Below, one piece after another: positions 44,901-54,800 of a stretch of 64,000 nt of DNA. This DNA is from Bacteroidota bacterium (GTDB taxonomy: Bacteria > Bacteroidota > Ignavibacteria > UBA10030 > UBA8401). The position numbers and the translations under genes were made by a program. Numbering within the stretch: position 1 is the first letter of the stretch; each line of letters starts with the position of its first letter. The stretch is from positions 2,108,001 to 2,172,000 of the forward strand of contig JBBAAO010000001.1 of assembly GCA_041658205.1 (NCBI GenBank), written 5' to 3'. The notes under the pieces were generated by a model that made no database searches, had not been told where the DNA came from, and saw only the letters and a list, made by a program, of their open reading frames with translations.

Positions 44901-47866
44901 GTTGTTCCGCTGATGGAAGTCGCAGCCGGTGTTCCGGGAGTATTGAAATTAATGGTGGAGGCTGTCGTAAAGGTAATCGGCGTTGCTGCTGTAGTATTGA
45001 TGATCCAGTTCCCGGCAAAGTTATGCGTCAGCGAATTGCCCATGTTGAAGGTCGCCGTTCCTTGAAGCGTGAAGTCGCCCGCAACCGTTAATGCGCCGCC
45101 AGCAAGTTTTGCGCCCGATGTGGACATCCGAAGTATATCATACGTTGTTGCTAACACCGTCTGCGCTGCGCCGTTGTAGTTGACGATGTTACCAATTGCT
45201 GTTGCCGTTAATGTGGTGATGGTTGTTGTTCCAGCAATATTCAATGTGCCAGTTGCGGTGTTGATGAATGTACCTGCTCCGGCAAGTGATGTCGTTATAG
45301 AAACAGTTGTCGTGTTGGTGAATGTGACACTCGCGGCAACTGTCACTGTTCCCGTTGCGTTGAAGTTCTCCGTAGAACTAAACCCGCTCGTGTTGTTCAT
45401 GTTGATGCTGTTGAACCCAAGCGTTGCAACGGTTGTTCCGCTGATCGAAGTCGCAGCCGGTGTTCCGGGAGTGTTAAAGTTCACCGTGGACGCTGTCGTA
45501 AATGTAATCGGCGTCGCTGCAGATGTATTGATAATCCAGTTCCCTGCAAAGTTATGCGTCAGCGAATTGCCCATGTTGAAGGTCGCCGTTCCCTGCAGCG
45601 TGAAATTACCATTCACCGTTATTGCGCCACCAGCAAGTTTTGCTCCCGATGTTGAGAGATTCAAAATATCATAGGAGGTGGATTTGACTGTTTGAGCCGC
45701 TCCGTTGTAATTGACAATGTTACCGACTGCTGTTGCTGTTAATGTGGTGATGGTTGTTGTTCCAGCAATGTTCAATGTTCCCGTTGCGCTGTTGACGAAC
45801 GCTCCTGCTCCGGCAAGCGATGTCGTTATAGAAACAGTTGTCGTGTTGGTGAATGTGACACTCGCAGCAACTGTCACTGTTCCCGTTGCGTTGAAGTTCT
45901 CGGTGGAACTGAACCCGCTCGTGTTGTTCATGTTGATCGTGTTGAATCCAAGTGTCGCTACGGTTGTTCCGCTGATAGAAGTCGCAGCCGCAGGGGTCGG
46001 TGTGTTGAAATTCAATATCGAAGTAGTCGTAAATGTGTATGGTGTAACGGCGGATGTGTTGACAATAAAATTACCATAAAGAGCATGCGTTCTCGATGTT
46101 CCGCCGGAGAAGACTGCCGCATTCTGAATGGTGACATCGCCGTTGACCGTCATGTTCCCTGCTGCTGTCTTTGTTCCCGCGTTTGAAATGAGCAGATGAT
46201 AATAACTGAAGAACGCCGACGATGCAGGGATATTCTGTGCGCCGCCACTGTTAAAGTTGATGATCGTTGAAGTAGTCGTATGGCTTCCGGAGGTGAACGT
46301 TGCTGATATCGTCAATACTCCTAATACTCCCACTGTATCGGTCGATTCCCACGTGACCACATTGGTCGTGCGGGCGCCGCTGACCGTTAAATTATTATAA
46401 TTGATCGCCAGTACGGTCTGGGCTCCTGTTCCATTGTAATTGATCGTACTGCCGGTCGTTACGATGCTGCCTGTCGTGAATGTTGCACTGAGCGTGAACA
46501 CTCCCGCAATATTCACTGCTCCGGCTATCGTTACATTGTTCGTCGTCCGAGCTCCGCTGATCGTGAGATTACTATAACTTGTTACTTTTATAGTTTGAGC
46601 AACGGTACCATTATAATTGACAGTATTTCCTGCAGTGGTCGCGGTGAGTGTTCCAGTGGTGAGCATTGTTCCACTGATATTCAAAACCGATGCTGCGCTT
46701 GACTGGGTCCACGTAGCAGCAGCCACTGTACCATTAATTGAACTGGCTGTTATTGTTCCACTATTATTGATATCCCCGTTCGTACCGCTCATAGTAATTG
46801 CACCGGTAACTGTAAGATTAGCCGTTGCAAGAATAGAATGTGCCGCGGAGACTGTTAACGCAGCAGACAGAGTTCCTGTCCCGTCAATAGTTGCTGCGAC
46901 ACCAGTCAGTAACACTGCTTCGGTTCCAGCAAGAATCGCAGTTCCGGAGAGCAATAGATTTCCTGCAATCGTTAATGTACCGGCGGCAGAAATTGTTGTT
47001 GTCGTAATAGCATTATTTACCGTAACATGACCGAAGGTCATTGCAACGGTTGGTGTAATAGTTCCTGAGCCGGTAAATGTAGTTGTGGTTGCAGCGTTAA
47101 GTGTAAATGTTCCTAATGTATTGGTGACATTTCCACCAAACGAAACAGTCGCTGCACCGGAAGTCGTTAACGTTGAACCGCTACCATGTTTCGTATAATT
47201 TCCGGAGAATGTTAATGATCCGGTCGATGCACTGATGACGCAATTTCGTGCTGCAGCGGCGGCAGCTCCCTGTAGTGTTACTCCTCCAACGGAGAATGAA
47301 CCTGTTCCAACCGTCAATGTTATGGTAGTCGTAGCAGTTGTTGGCTGTGCAGTAAAGTTTCCGCTGACGTTGAAGGCAGCGGTACCGGCAAATGTAAATG
47401 TCATATTCGCAGCGGCGACGGCAGGACTGAGATTTACACTTCCCGCAGAAAGAGTTGCTCCAGTAGCAATAGAAACGTTATGGATTCGCGCTGTTGTTAC
47501 AATCGTATTCGTGATCGCACCGGTAATAGTAAGATTTGCGTTGATTGTAAGTGTAGAGGCTGTAGAATTTCCATATGTTAACGATGCAACAGTTGTTACT
47601 GCTCCAACGGTCGGTTGATTTGTTATTGCAGCCGTTCCAAGTTCAACCGCATCACCGGCTGCAGGAGGAGTGCTCGGAGTTCCGCTGACAACGGTCCAAT
47701 TTCCCGCAGTTGCCCAATCAGTACTGGTTGAACCGTTCCAACGGACGGTCCCTTGTGCAAACAGTTCTGCCGTTACACTGACGAACATCAGTATAATAAC
47801 TGAACTCAAACGACCGGTACGGCGGATGAGCGATGCAGCGGGCACTATGTTAGCAAACCATTTCAA
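41927..47866 (-). CDS. Giant beta-repeat surface protein with internal duplication
   Basis: 1,979 residues in one frame from a TTG; the true start may lie further in. A signal-like segment (LSSVIILMFVSVTAELFAQ) precedes VRWNGSTSTDWATAGNW, the same solenoid-type start motif as in the neighbouring protein. The rest is Thr/Gly/Asn/Ala-rich strand repeats. One block of about 180 residues, marked by SGTTVATLGFN(S/T)INMNN and GFSSTENFNATGT, occurs six times, in two sets of three. The two sets lie in a 2,148-bp (716-codon) direct duplication. No haem, calcium or T9SS motif is seen. It follows a MerR-like regulator gene by 17 bp. Probably a beta-helical adhesin or matrix protein; function unknown. 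Confidence 0.72.
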   Translation of the reverse strand: MKWFANIVPAASLIRRTGRLSSVIILMFVSVTAELFAQGTVRWNGSTSTDWATAGNWTVVSGTPSTPPAAGDAVELGTAAITNQPTVGAVTTVASLTYGNSTASTLTINANLTITGAITNTIVTTARIHNVSIATGATLSAGSVNLSPAVAAANMTFTFAGTAAFNVSGNFTAQPTTATTTITLTVGTGSFSVGGVTLQGAAAAAARNCVISASTGSLTFSGNYTKHGSGSTLTTSGAATVSFGGNVTNTLGTFTLNAATTTTFTGSGTITPTVAMTFGHVTVNNAITTTTISAAGTLTIAGNLLLSGTAILAGTEAVLLTGVAATIDGTGTLSAALTVSAAHSILATANLTVTGAITMSGTNGDINNSGTITASSINGTVAAATWTQSSAASVLNISGTMLTTGTLTATTAGNTVNYNGTVAQTIKVTSYSNLTISGARTTNNVTIAGAVNIAGVFTLSATFTTGSIVTTGSTINYNGTGAQTVLAINYNNLTVSGARTTNVVTWESTDTVGVLGVLTISATFTSGSHTTTSTIINFNSGGAQNIPASSAFFSYYHLLISNAGTKTAAGNMTVNGDVTIQNAAVFSGGTSRTHALYGNFIVNTSAVTPYTFTTTSILNFNTPTPAAATSISGTTVATLGFNTINMNNTSGFSSTENFNATGTVTVAASVTFTNTTTVSITTSLAGAGAFVNSATGTLNIAGTTTITTLTATAVGNIVNYNGAAQTVKSTSYDILNLSTSGAKLAGGAITVNGNFTLQGTATFNMGNSLTHNFAGNWIINTSAATPITFTTASTVNFNTPGTPAATSISGTTVATLGFNSINMNNTSGFSSTENFNATGTVTVAASVTFTNTTTVSITTSLAGAGTFINTATGTLNIAGTTTITTLTATAIGNIVNYNGAAQTVLATTYDILRMSTSGAKLAGGALTVAGDFTLQGTATFNMGNSLTHNFAGNWIINTTAATPITFTTASTINFNTPGTPAATSISGTTVATLGFNSINMNNTSGFSSTENFNATGTLTIAGSVTFTNTRTVAVTTSLAGAGTFINTATGTLNLAGSISITTLTATAVGNIVNYNGTGSQSVMATGYYNLTISGAHTTNSVTLSPGTISIANTFTASATFTSGGYISTGNMIDFNGTGAQTITAFSYNNLTISGARTTSNVTIAGAVNIAGVFTLSATFTTGSIVTTGSTINYNGTGAQTVLAINYNNLTVSGARTTNVVTWESTDTVGVLGVLTISATFTSGSHTTTSTIINFNSGGAQNIPASSAFFSYYHLLISNAGTKTAAGNMTVNGDVTIQNAAVFSGGTSRTHALYGNFIVNTSAVTPYTFTTTSILNFNTPTPAAATSISGTTVATLGFNTINMNNTSGFSSTENFNATGTVTVAASVTFTNTTTVSITTSLAGAGAFVNSATGTLNIAGTTTITTLTATAVGNIVNYNGAAQTVKSTSYDILNLSTSGAKLAGGAITVNGNFTLQGTATFNMGNSLTHNFAGNWIINTSAATPITFTTASTVNFNTPGTPAATSISGTTVATLGFNSINMNNTSGFSSTENFNATGTVTVAASVTFTNTTTVSITTSLAGAGTFINTATGTLNIAGTTTITTLTATAIGNIVNYNGAAQTVLATTYDILRMSTSGAKLAGGALTVAGDFTLQGTATFNMGNSLTHNFAGNWIINTTAATPITFTTASTINFNTPGTPAATSISGTTVATLGFNSINMNNTSGFSSTENFNVTGTLTVAASVTFNPSVATMRINPLAANGTITGNGTILVTRTAAVPDYSSQYRFTTNTLTNMTVEYNSASPQTISAVNYGNLVSSSTGTRTLAPAGTIGITGTFTPGTNTYTVTSSTVNFNGSTPQSIPAFNFNNLTSSSTGARTLVNGGTIGIASTFTPGSNSYTITGNTIDFNGDAPQTIPAFTYQNVVLTATIAVIKTVNSTVTVNANLTINANNTMSVTGIGIVNIAGIYTVAGTSDNNGIINLGP
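42912..44423. repeat. Direct repeat inside the giant gene, unit 1
   Basis: Aligns with 45060-46571 at a constant offset of 2,148 bp. By reading I found one substitution (44391 versus 46539); the sequences diverge on both sides. Confidence 0.85.
45060..46571. repeat. Direct repeat inside the giant gene, unit 2
   Basis: Second copy of the segment at 42912-44423. The offset is a multiple of three, so the reading frame is kept. The flanks (42660-42911 versus 44808-45059) are still similar but carry many changes. Confidence 0.85.
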
Positions 47867-47883
47867 CGGGATTAATTTATACT

Positions 47884-48765
47884 TTATGCTACTTGTGTTG
47901 TAAGCGAGAACTGATTAAAAATCTCAGCATATGAAAATATTTTTTTGGATTGTTCCGTTACTACTTCTGTGGAATCTTTATCAAAAAAGCTCGACGTAAA
48001 AACATTCCCACCGTACGATCTTACGCCGGTAACGAATGAATTGAATTGATGAACCACCTCGTCCGAAGCGTGATCTAACGAAAGGACTATAAATACATCT
48101 TCAGGTTTGCAGTAGTTCACTATATCTTCTGATGTATATTTTGTTAATACAGTCCCAAGGTTATAGACAGTTACTCCCATGTTGTCCAACAGAAGTTCCA
48201 CCGCCTTCAACTCCACTTCGTTCATTCCATCGTGCGCGGTAAGGCAATGCAATTCAAACTCTTTCTTTTCTGATTTCGGAATCCGATCAGCAAAATGAAT
48301 AAGTGAGGTGAGAAGCGTGTTCTTCCCTATCTGAAATTCCACCGGAGTGATTTGTCGGTGTTGATGTTTTTCTTGAATTAATTGAAGTACAGGAGTGAGA
48401 AGAAAATCGAAAATGGCGGGAAGCGTCTTTCCTTGTGATGATAAAGAAGAAAAAGTCTGCTCGATCAGCAGATTTTTTCCTTTGATTGCGTTGATGAAAC
48501 ATTCGTTCAACAGTGTTTCACCGACAACCATTACGGCATCCGGTCGGATACTTTCCGAAGTTCTTGCAAACGGAAGCAGTGGTGTAACTATCTCATAATT
48601 ATAGTGCATAATGAATTCATCAACTGCAGATGGTTTAAACTTCCGATGTCCTCCGGGAGTTTTAATACACTTCAGTTTTCCTTCATCTGCCCATCGTTTA
48701 ATAGTGGTTTGGCCGACCTGAAACATTTTTGCGAGGTCTTCTGTGGAGAATAGTAGATCGTTCAT
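47884..48765 (-). CDS. MerR/excisionase-type regulator with B12-binding-like domain
   Basis: 293 residues. The N-terminal winged helix (STEDLAKMFQVGQTTIKRWADEGKLKCIKTPGGHRKF, about 7-45) is a MerR/SoxR-like DNA-binding domain. The rest resembles the CarH/LitR arrangement of a helical cap and a Rossmann-like cobalamin domain (VELKAVELLLDNMGVTVYNLGTVLTKYTSEDIVNYCKPEDVFIVLSL). The usual E-x-x-H cobalamin ligand block appears as AHDGMNEVELKA, so the axial His seems not conserved and B12 may not be bound. CAGGAG precedes the ATG by 6 bp. It is 17 bp upstream of the giant beta-repeat gene and probably co-transcribed with it. Target genes are unknown. Confidence 0.78.
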   Translation of the reverse strand: MNDLLFSTEDLAKMFQVGQTTIKRWADEGKLKCIKTPGGHRKFKPSAVDEFIMHYNYEIVTPLLPFARTSESIRPDAVMVVGETLLNECFINAIKGKNLLIEQTFSSLSSQGKTLPAIFDFLLTPVLQLIQEKHQHRQITPVEFQIGKNTLLTSLIHFADRIPKSEKKEFELHCLTAHDGMNEVELKAVELLLDNMGVTVYNLGTVLTKYTSEDIVNYCKPEDVFIVLSLDHASDEVVHQFNSFVTGVRSYGGNVFTSSFFDKDSTEVVTEQSKKIFSYAEIFNQFSLTTQVA

Positions 48766-49132
48766 AGTGACTCCTGTAAATGATTAAGAATAAATAGAGT
48801 AAATTTTCAATATGTGGTCTGTAAAGACGTTATGGTCGTTTTGGTCGTTTTAAGATAAGGTTATAAATTCTAAAAGTACTCGAAAATATCACATATTAGA
48901 ATACTCTAAAAATTTGAAAATTTGATGGATTTTTGGTGGAACAGACAAAATGGTATGTTACTAATAAATTGAAGTAATCTTCTTAAATGTGCAGTTTTTA
49001 TTAGGGAATTTGCGTGTGTTCTATTTTCTGTAAAAACAATTTATAAACTTGAGTTACAGAAATTTAGAATTTAAAGAGAGTAGTTTGTCTAATTTATAGA
49101 GGGAAGAGATGCAAGAACTGAGCGAAAAAAGA
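48766..49132. other. AT-rich promoter region of the MerR-like gene
   Basis: No gene seen. It contains a tandem TGGTCGTTTTGGTCGTTTTA at about 48831-48852 that could be an operator for the regulator just downstream. Nothing else is recognisable. Confidence 0.35.
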
Positions 49133-49156
49133 AACCCCGACTAGATTATCGGGGTT
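49121..49156 (-). terminator. Intrinsic terminator of the giant-protein/PorV operon
   Basis: AACCCCGA and TCGGGGTT with an 8-nt loop, followed on the minus strand by TCTTTTTTCG, 55 bp after the stop codon at 49212. Confidence 0.85.
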
Positions 49157-49211
49157 GAAAGATTCACGATTGAATTACCAACAAGTTTCAGGACTAAATT
49201 TTTATCAAAAA

Positions 49212-50879
49212 TTAGAGGTCAATTCCTACAGATGTTTTAAACCCAATATCCGGGAATCCTAACACCATAACTCCAATAGTATAACGGGTAAAAATGGTGT
49301 ATTGTCTCCCCATCGTAAATCCAATAGGTATAGGATCGTTTAATAAGGGTCGAAGGTCGCGCGCTGTTTCCGGTTTCAATCCTTCCACAATAGCTGTCCC
49401 CATCACTACTCCGCCGCCGATACGATAATGTGAATTTCTATATCTTGTTCGGGATTGAAATGCCTGGAATAGTAAACCGTCAACATCCAAAAACAATATT
49501 CTCACTGGAAGCAAGAGCCAATTCCATCCGACAAAACGGGTTGGCATCTCAAAATCTAATCCCCCTTTTACACCAGAAGTGAGTTTTTTTCCGATCTTAT
49601 AATTACTAAATGTCACGGAATAATCTCCAAAGTATTTCACGTAGTTAAACATGAGAGTGTGTTTTCCCAATCCTACATCAATGCCAAACGTTAATGCAGA
49701 AGATTGTTGCAGTGACAAACGGTTAGAAAATATATTGTGTGTAGTCTTCGTAAGATTTGGCTTACTTAATTTCAACGAATCGATCAATATCTGCATAGAA
49801 TCTTGACCCGTTCCTCCCGGTTTGCCGACCATAAAGACGGGAGAATAGCTTTCACTTTTTGCGAGCGGATCAAACATGGAAAACGAGGGAATGTTATCAT
49901 AGACAACCGTAAGATTCAAAGCGGACAACGCTGAATCAATCAAACGAACTCCCTTATACGATAGTCCGATTGTATATCCCCATTTTTTATCTCGATAGTC
50001 TCCATGTGCTTTCCATTTTAAAGCGTTTGTTTCACCGGAAGAAAAATCAATCGCCCGATCAACAGGATTGTTAAAATAATATTCTACCTTTTGAATCGAA
50101 ATCAATCCATCAATCGGCATATCTAAATCGAGGACTGTTCGTACATCGTATCGTTTCGCAGAGACACCGAATGATAATTGGCCATATCGATTTCTCATCA
50201 CTTCATATCCAAAACCGGCATTCATCACATTGGAGCGAATGATCAGATTTGTTGAGATGGCAATATTCAATAAAAAATCAATGCCGATGGTTTGCGTACC
50301 AGTTTCGCGTGTTGCTCGTAATTTCATGCTCAAATCATTGGCATGAAATCCGACATTGATATCTATGGGATAATAGGATCCGAATCCGATCACCAATCCT
50401 CGTGCGATCGGTATCCCAACGGAAAACGAAGTAAGTTGACCAAGAAATCCGGCCGAACCACTGCTCACTTTTGATGGAAGAGTATATCCATTTACTTTAT
50501 CATATAAGAAGATCGAAGAATCTTTGAGGAATTCATCGGTTTGTTCAGAGAGAGTCTTATCGCTCAGCAACGCATTTCCTTCCATTCCAAATGTACCAGT
50601 GCCAATGCCAAACCGTGAATCGATAACGATGTGAGGTAATGTCAGCGAGGATAGTTCAGCGGGATTGAAAAAAATGCTTGCTCCTTTATTATTCAGACGC
50701 GGAGAGAGTACTCCTCCTGCCGTAGCAGAACCTGTGCCGACCCCAAGCATATTTAATCCAAGTCCCAAATTGAAATCGATCGCACCTCCCCGCCAGGCCG
50801 TTAATGCCGGCGTATCCTTTGCCGGTTGTGCAACAGCACCAGTGACTGCAATAATCAATATGATGATGATCCTCTTCAT
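49212..50879 (-). CDS. Outer-membrane beta-barrel protein (unknown family)
   Basis: 555 residues with a signal peptide (MKRIIIILIIAVTGAVAQ), then a barrel-like sequence: GKGASIFFNP-type segment (NNKGASIFFNPAELSSL), amphipathic strands throughout and a final strand FPDIGFKTSVGIDL. The NPAEL..L segment recalls FadL/PorV-like barrels, where NPA follows the first strand. GGAG precedes the ATG. It lies one base downstream of the PorV/PorQ-like gene and is the last gene of an operon with the 2,395-residue protein. Function unknown; transport or attachment of the giant protein is inferred from position. Confidence 0.72.
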   Translation of the reverse strand: MKRIIIILIIAVTGAVAQPAKDTPALTAWRGGAIDFNLGLGLNMLGVGTGSATAGGVLSPRLNNKGASIFFNPAELSSLTLPHIVIDSRFGIGTGTFGMEGNALLSDKTLSEQTDEFLKDSSIFLYDKVNGYTLPSKVSSGSAGFLGQLTSFSVGIPIARGLVIGFGSYYPIDINVGFHANDLSMKLRATRETGTQTIGIDFLLNIAISTNLIIRSNVMNAGFGYEVMRNRYGQLSFGVSAKRYDVRTVLDLDMPIDGLISIQKVEYYFNNPVDRAIDFSSGETNALKWKAHGDYRDKKWGYTIGLSYKGVRLIDSALSALNLTVVYDNIPSFSMFDPLAKSESYSPVFMVGKPGGTGQDSMQILIDSLKLSKPNLTKTTHNIFSNRLSLQQSSALTFGIDVGLGKHTLMFNYVKYFGDYSVTFSNYKIGKKLTSGVKGGLDFEMPTRFVGWNWLLLPVRILFLDVDGLLFQAFQSRTRYRNSHYRIGGGVVMGTAIVEGLKPETARDLRPLLNDPIPIGFTMGRQYTIFTRYTIGVMVLGFPDIGFKTSVGIDL

Positions 50880-50880
50880 G

Positions 50881-51864
50881 CTAGAACTCCATTCCTACGG
50901 ATAGAGTTTGCGTATCAGCAAGGAATTCGCGAATCATCGAATAGTCGAGAAGCACACAGAAATTTTTTCCAAATGAATAATTAATCCCAAGACCAGCTGT
51001 GTATTTTGCATCAGCATCGTTATTGAATGGCTGGCGAATTCCTCCTCGCAACGAAATCATTTGAAGCAGCACAATTTCCATTCCTGAGTTTAAAGCATTT
51101 GTGCCAGACCCGGAAAGTGCAGGATGATAATCCGAAGTAACCACAACATTTTCGAACATCTTTAGAGAAGTCCCAATTGATAATTCCGTTGGAATCGGTT
51201 CATCATATTTCCCTTTTGCTTTTTTTGTGGTATTGTGCGATACAGAATTCCATTGCAACGGTGCATACACGTCCTTAGCCATGACACCAAATTGGATTTT
51301 CGACGAAAGTGAATATTGGAGACCAACATCGACACCAAATCCGCTGGCAGAGCCTTGAATTTGGTTCATTTGTCCTTCGGAGATCTCATCCTGTTCAAAA
51401 AGAATGTATGTATCACTATTGAAGGCATTATTGCCAAACGAAGCGTTACGATATTTTCCGGACACTCCGATTCTCAATTTTTCCCCAAATGAACGGGCGT
51501 AGGACATTTGCACTGTGATTTCTTGTAACGATTTATCTCCGGATGAAATCACCGCCAGTCCAAATGCCTGTCGAGATCTGGTTAACGGAATTATTGTCGA
51601 AAATGAATTATATGTTAACAATCCAAGCTGTTTTGTGGTGGAAAAAGATGATTGTGAATTACGAGCAGATGCCATTCCTGCCGGATTCCATAATGTGCTG
51701 TTCGCATCATTGGCAAGTGCTGTAAACGCACCGCCAAGAGCGGCCGGCCGCGCACCAAATCCGATATCAACAAATGATGCCGGAATGCTCGATAGCTGCT
51801 GAGCTGTGAGCAATGATCCGCAAATACTCAGAAGTATTAATATAGATGTACTTCGCTTCATCAT
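50881..51864 (-). CDS. PorV/PorQ-family outer-membrane protein
   Basis: 327 residues. After the signal peptide (ISILILLSICGSLLTAQ-like) the sequence IPASFVDIGFGARPAALGGAFTALANDANSTLWNPAGMA is the signature start of PorV/PorQ (UPF0164) proteins, followed by barrel strands and a final strand with Phe. PorV is the attachment shuttle protein of the type IX secretion system and binds substrate C-terminal domains. The start may be the first or second of two ATGs at 51864. Its place directly after a giant protein with a sorting-like C-terminus suggests a dedicated partner. Confidence 0.88.
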   Translation of the reverse strand: MMKRSTSILILLSICGSLLTAQQLSSIPASFVDIGFGARPAALGGAFTALANDANSTLWNPAGMASARNSQSSFSTTKQLGLLTYNSFSTIIPLTRSRQAFGLAVISSGDKSLQEITVQMSYARSFGEKLRIGVSGKYRNASFGNNAFNSDTYILFEQDEISEGQMNQIQGSASGFGVDVGLQYSLSSKIQFGVMAKDVYAPLQWNSVSHNTTKKAKGKYDEPIPTELSIGTSLKMFENVVVTSDYHPALSGSGTNALNSGMEIVLLQMISLRGGIRQPFNNDADAKYTAGLGINYSFGKNFCVLLDYSMIREFLADTQTLSVGMEF

Positions 51865-51868
51865 GATC

Positions 51869-54800
51869 TTATTTTATCAATACAACTTGGAGCAATTCCA
51901 CTTTTTCTCCCGTACTGTCTTTCGCGCGAATCTGAATAATATATCTCCCATTTCTTGCCAGTGAACCATCATTCGTCTTTCCATCCCATGAAATCGGTCT
52001 ATTGCTCGATCTACTTCCATATCTTCCGGGATATTGTGCTTCACTTTCGAACAGCGTTCTCACTAACTCTCCGCGGATATTATAAATTGAAATGGACACT
52101 AAAGCATGCTGATCGGTCGTCGTAAGCAAATATCCAATTTTCACCGGAGCTATCTCAGGAGAAAATGGACTTGGGAGTACTGCTGAATACTTCAAGCCCA
52201 ATGGCAGATTCTGTGCAAGCACAGTATACTGAGCTTTTAATTGCGTCAACATGGTTGTCTGTAATGCCGGTACCGACATTTCACTTACATAGTCGCTCCC
52301 CTTTGGCAATGTCATTTCTGCAGCGGATGCCGGCAACATTTTCCATTCCACTGTTGTTGGATCGTATAAGCCGATGATTTTCTCTCCGTCAAATAATTTC
52401 AACGATGAATGGATCGCTGTGCGGAACGTCGCCGGTTTTGTTAAAGTATCCCCATTGAGTGCCCCACCTTTATAGTTAAAAAAGTATAAATTCGGTGCGG
52501 CAACAAAATTTTTTCCGGAGGATCTGATATAGACATGTTTCTTTGCTGGACCAAATGAGGCATCTTCTATCAACAGATCAATCGGAGAAAGAACTGCGCG
52601 TTGAGGGATCTCTATTTCCATTCCGTTCTTATCTGTAAGATAAAATGACCGGGTGGAATCAATTGTTGCAATGATATTCAGTCGGATGATATGTTGAAGC
52701 TTCGATAATTTATCCAGAGCTGTAACAGTAATTTTCCCGATCAATGTCGAATCGATCGTTAAAAATCCCGCACTGTCCAGTGTTCCCGCCTTTTGAGGAA
52801 AAAGCGTCCACGAAATATTATTGCCGATATTGATAAATTTTCCGCTCGTGTCATTGCTTCCGATGGTCAACTGAATACCGCGCGATCGGTTGTTCAATTC
52901 ATTACCGGCCGGAGTTCCGCCAATAGTGATTTCCTTCAGGACTATTTCTTTGACGACAATAACAAAACTTTTCGAAAGCGCAATATTATCCACCGTCGTG
53001 TTGACGGTAATAGTAAATGTTCCGACCTTTAAAGTGGTGATGGTGGTGAGAGTATCTTTTTGTTTAATCGTGACAGCATTTGTGTCGGAAACATTCCATG
53101 ATATTTTTCCTCTGGTTGTATCAGACAAAGACTTTCCCATTGCGGCATTTGCACCATCACGAACAATGATTCGCATAGAATATGTGTCATTCAATCGAAG
53201 CGTTGCTCCGCTTAGACTCGGCTCAAAATCCATAAACGAAAGAATTCCCTTAGCAATCGGCGCAACCTCTTTCTGTTCACTGGTAAAATAGGTTAACGAA
53301 TCCAATTTCACTTCGGTATAATAGGAAACCAATTCCGTCGATAGTAGTGGTGGTATATATCCTGTAAATGCCGAATCCCCCACTACTGACATTGTGATTT
53401 TTGTAAAACCCGCTTGTGATTTTCGTTTATAATAGAGTGATGCGATGGGATTTCCCATTTTCTTCTTTGCACGAACACTTATTGCCGTACTTTCGGATGC
53501 AGCCATACTTGACAGCGGCACCATAAAATAGGGCAACTCAATCTTCTCTTCAATGACCGACGTATCAGATACTAGCACCTGTTTCACCGATCGATCATTC
53601 GGGGAGAGTAAATTCTCTTTGATAAATGCAAAACGATACTCTCCTGCCTCTAATACTTTAGCTGTCTCAAAAATTCCATTCGACGGAGTATAGGATTCCA
53701 CCGGCGAGCTATTCGGTTCTGTATAAACAACTTTCACACCTGACAGCGCTTCTTTGCCATCAGAAATAATGAGTTTAATCTTTCCACTAGGAACAATAAT
53801 GTCGGAAACTGTCAGTGTTTGACCCAATTGGGATCGAGGAACAATCAATTTCGTGTATCGAGTTGTTATTCCGGTCTTTTCAAATTTTAATTGAAAAATC
53901 GTGGTATCGTCAGAAGTACGGACAGGCAATTCTGATAATGAAAATCGCCCGTTTGCATCCGTTTTTGTGGAAACAGTACTCGATGATGTTGCTGTCACGG
54001 ATACATCGCCGATCCCTTTCCCTTCGTACCGAACAAATCCTTCTGCGTTGACAGTTGAGGGGATGAGTTTTAAAGTATCGAGAATGGTAATGTTCGATCC
54101 ACTTTCAACCTTCAATAATGTGGTATCTGCGGTATACCCTTGTTTTGACGCAATTACTACAAATGAATCCGCTGCCATTTGCGAAAAAGAATATTTTCCC
54201 AGATCGGAAGTTACTGTGGAAAATTGTTCTCCTGTGGAAAGTCTTCGTGCAGAAATCTGAACATTCGCAATCAGTGTTAACGAAGTTGCTCGTGCAACAA
54301 AACCATGAAAAGACGCCGAATTGGGAGTGACAATAAAATTCGAATTACCTAAAACATTCGCCTGTAACACAACGGATGCCTGCAATGGTGAAGATGAGTA
54401 ACCGGATTTCGACGTTCGAATAATATACGTTCTGCTGGCAGGCAGTTTTGAAAAGAGGACATTTCCGCCGGCGTTCGTTGTTCCAATACGTACGATACTT
54501 GTATCAGCACTGACACATGAAACGGTCACTCCCGGAGCTTGGACATTCAGATGATCAACAACGTTAATAAGAATAGATGACGTATCTGCAATAGCAGAGA
54601 ATGTTGTTGAAGCGATTTGTCCAGTGGTAAGAGTTACCGAAGATGATGAAGGTGTAAACGTGAATCCTTCTTTTTTGACCTTAATCAAATAACTCCCCTG
54701 GGGAAGAAATTTGAAAGAATAACTGAAATCAGTAGTAGAGTTTGCAATACGAGGGGCAATTTTTCCTGATGCTTCTGTCAATTCCAAGCTCGCATCTGCC

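Noticed and set aside
42561..46079. Long plus-strand open frames antisense to the giant beta-repeat genes (for example 43032-43526, 45180-45674, 39586-40023)
   Set aside because: They mirror the biased Gly/Thr/Asn/Ala codon content of the real minus-strand genes and have hydrophobic, low-complexity translations without signals or ribosome sites.
42700..46600. Repeats in the giant gene considered as a CRISPR array or transposon tandem
   Set aside because: The repeats are in frame, about 540 bp and 2,148 bp long, and coding; there are no short repeats with unique spacers and no cas genes in the window.
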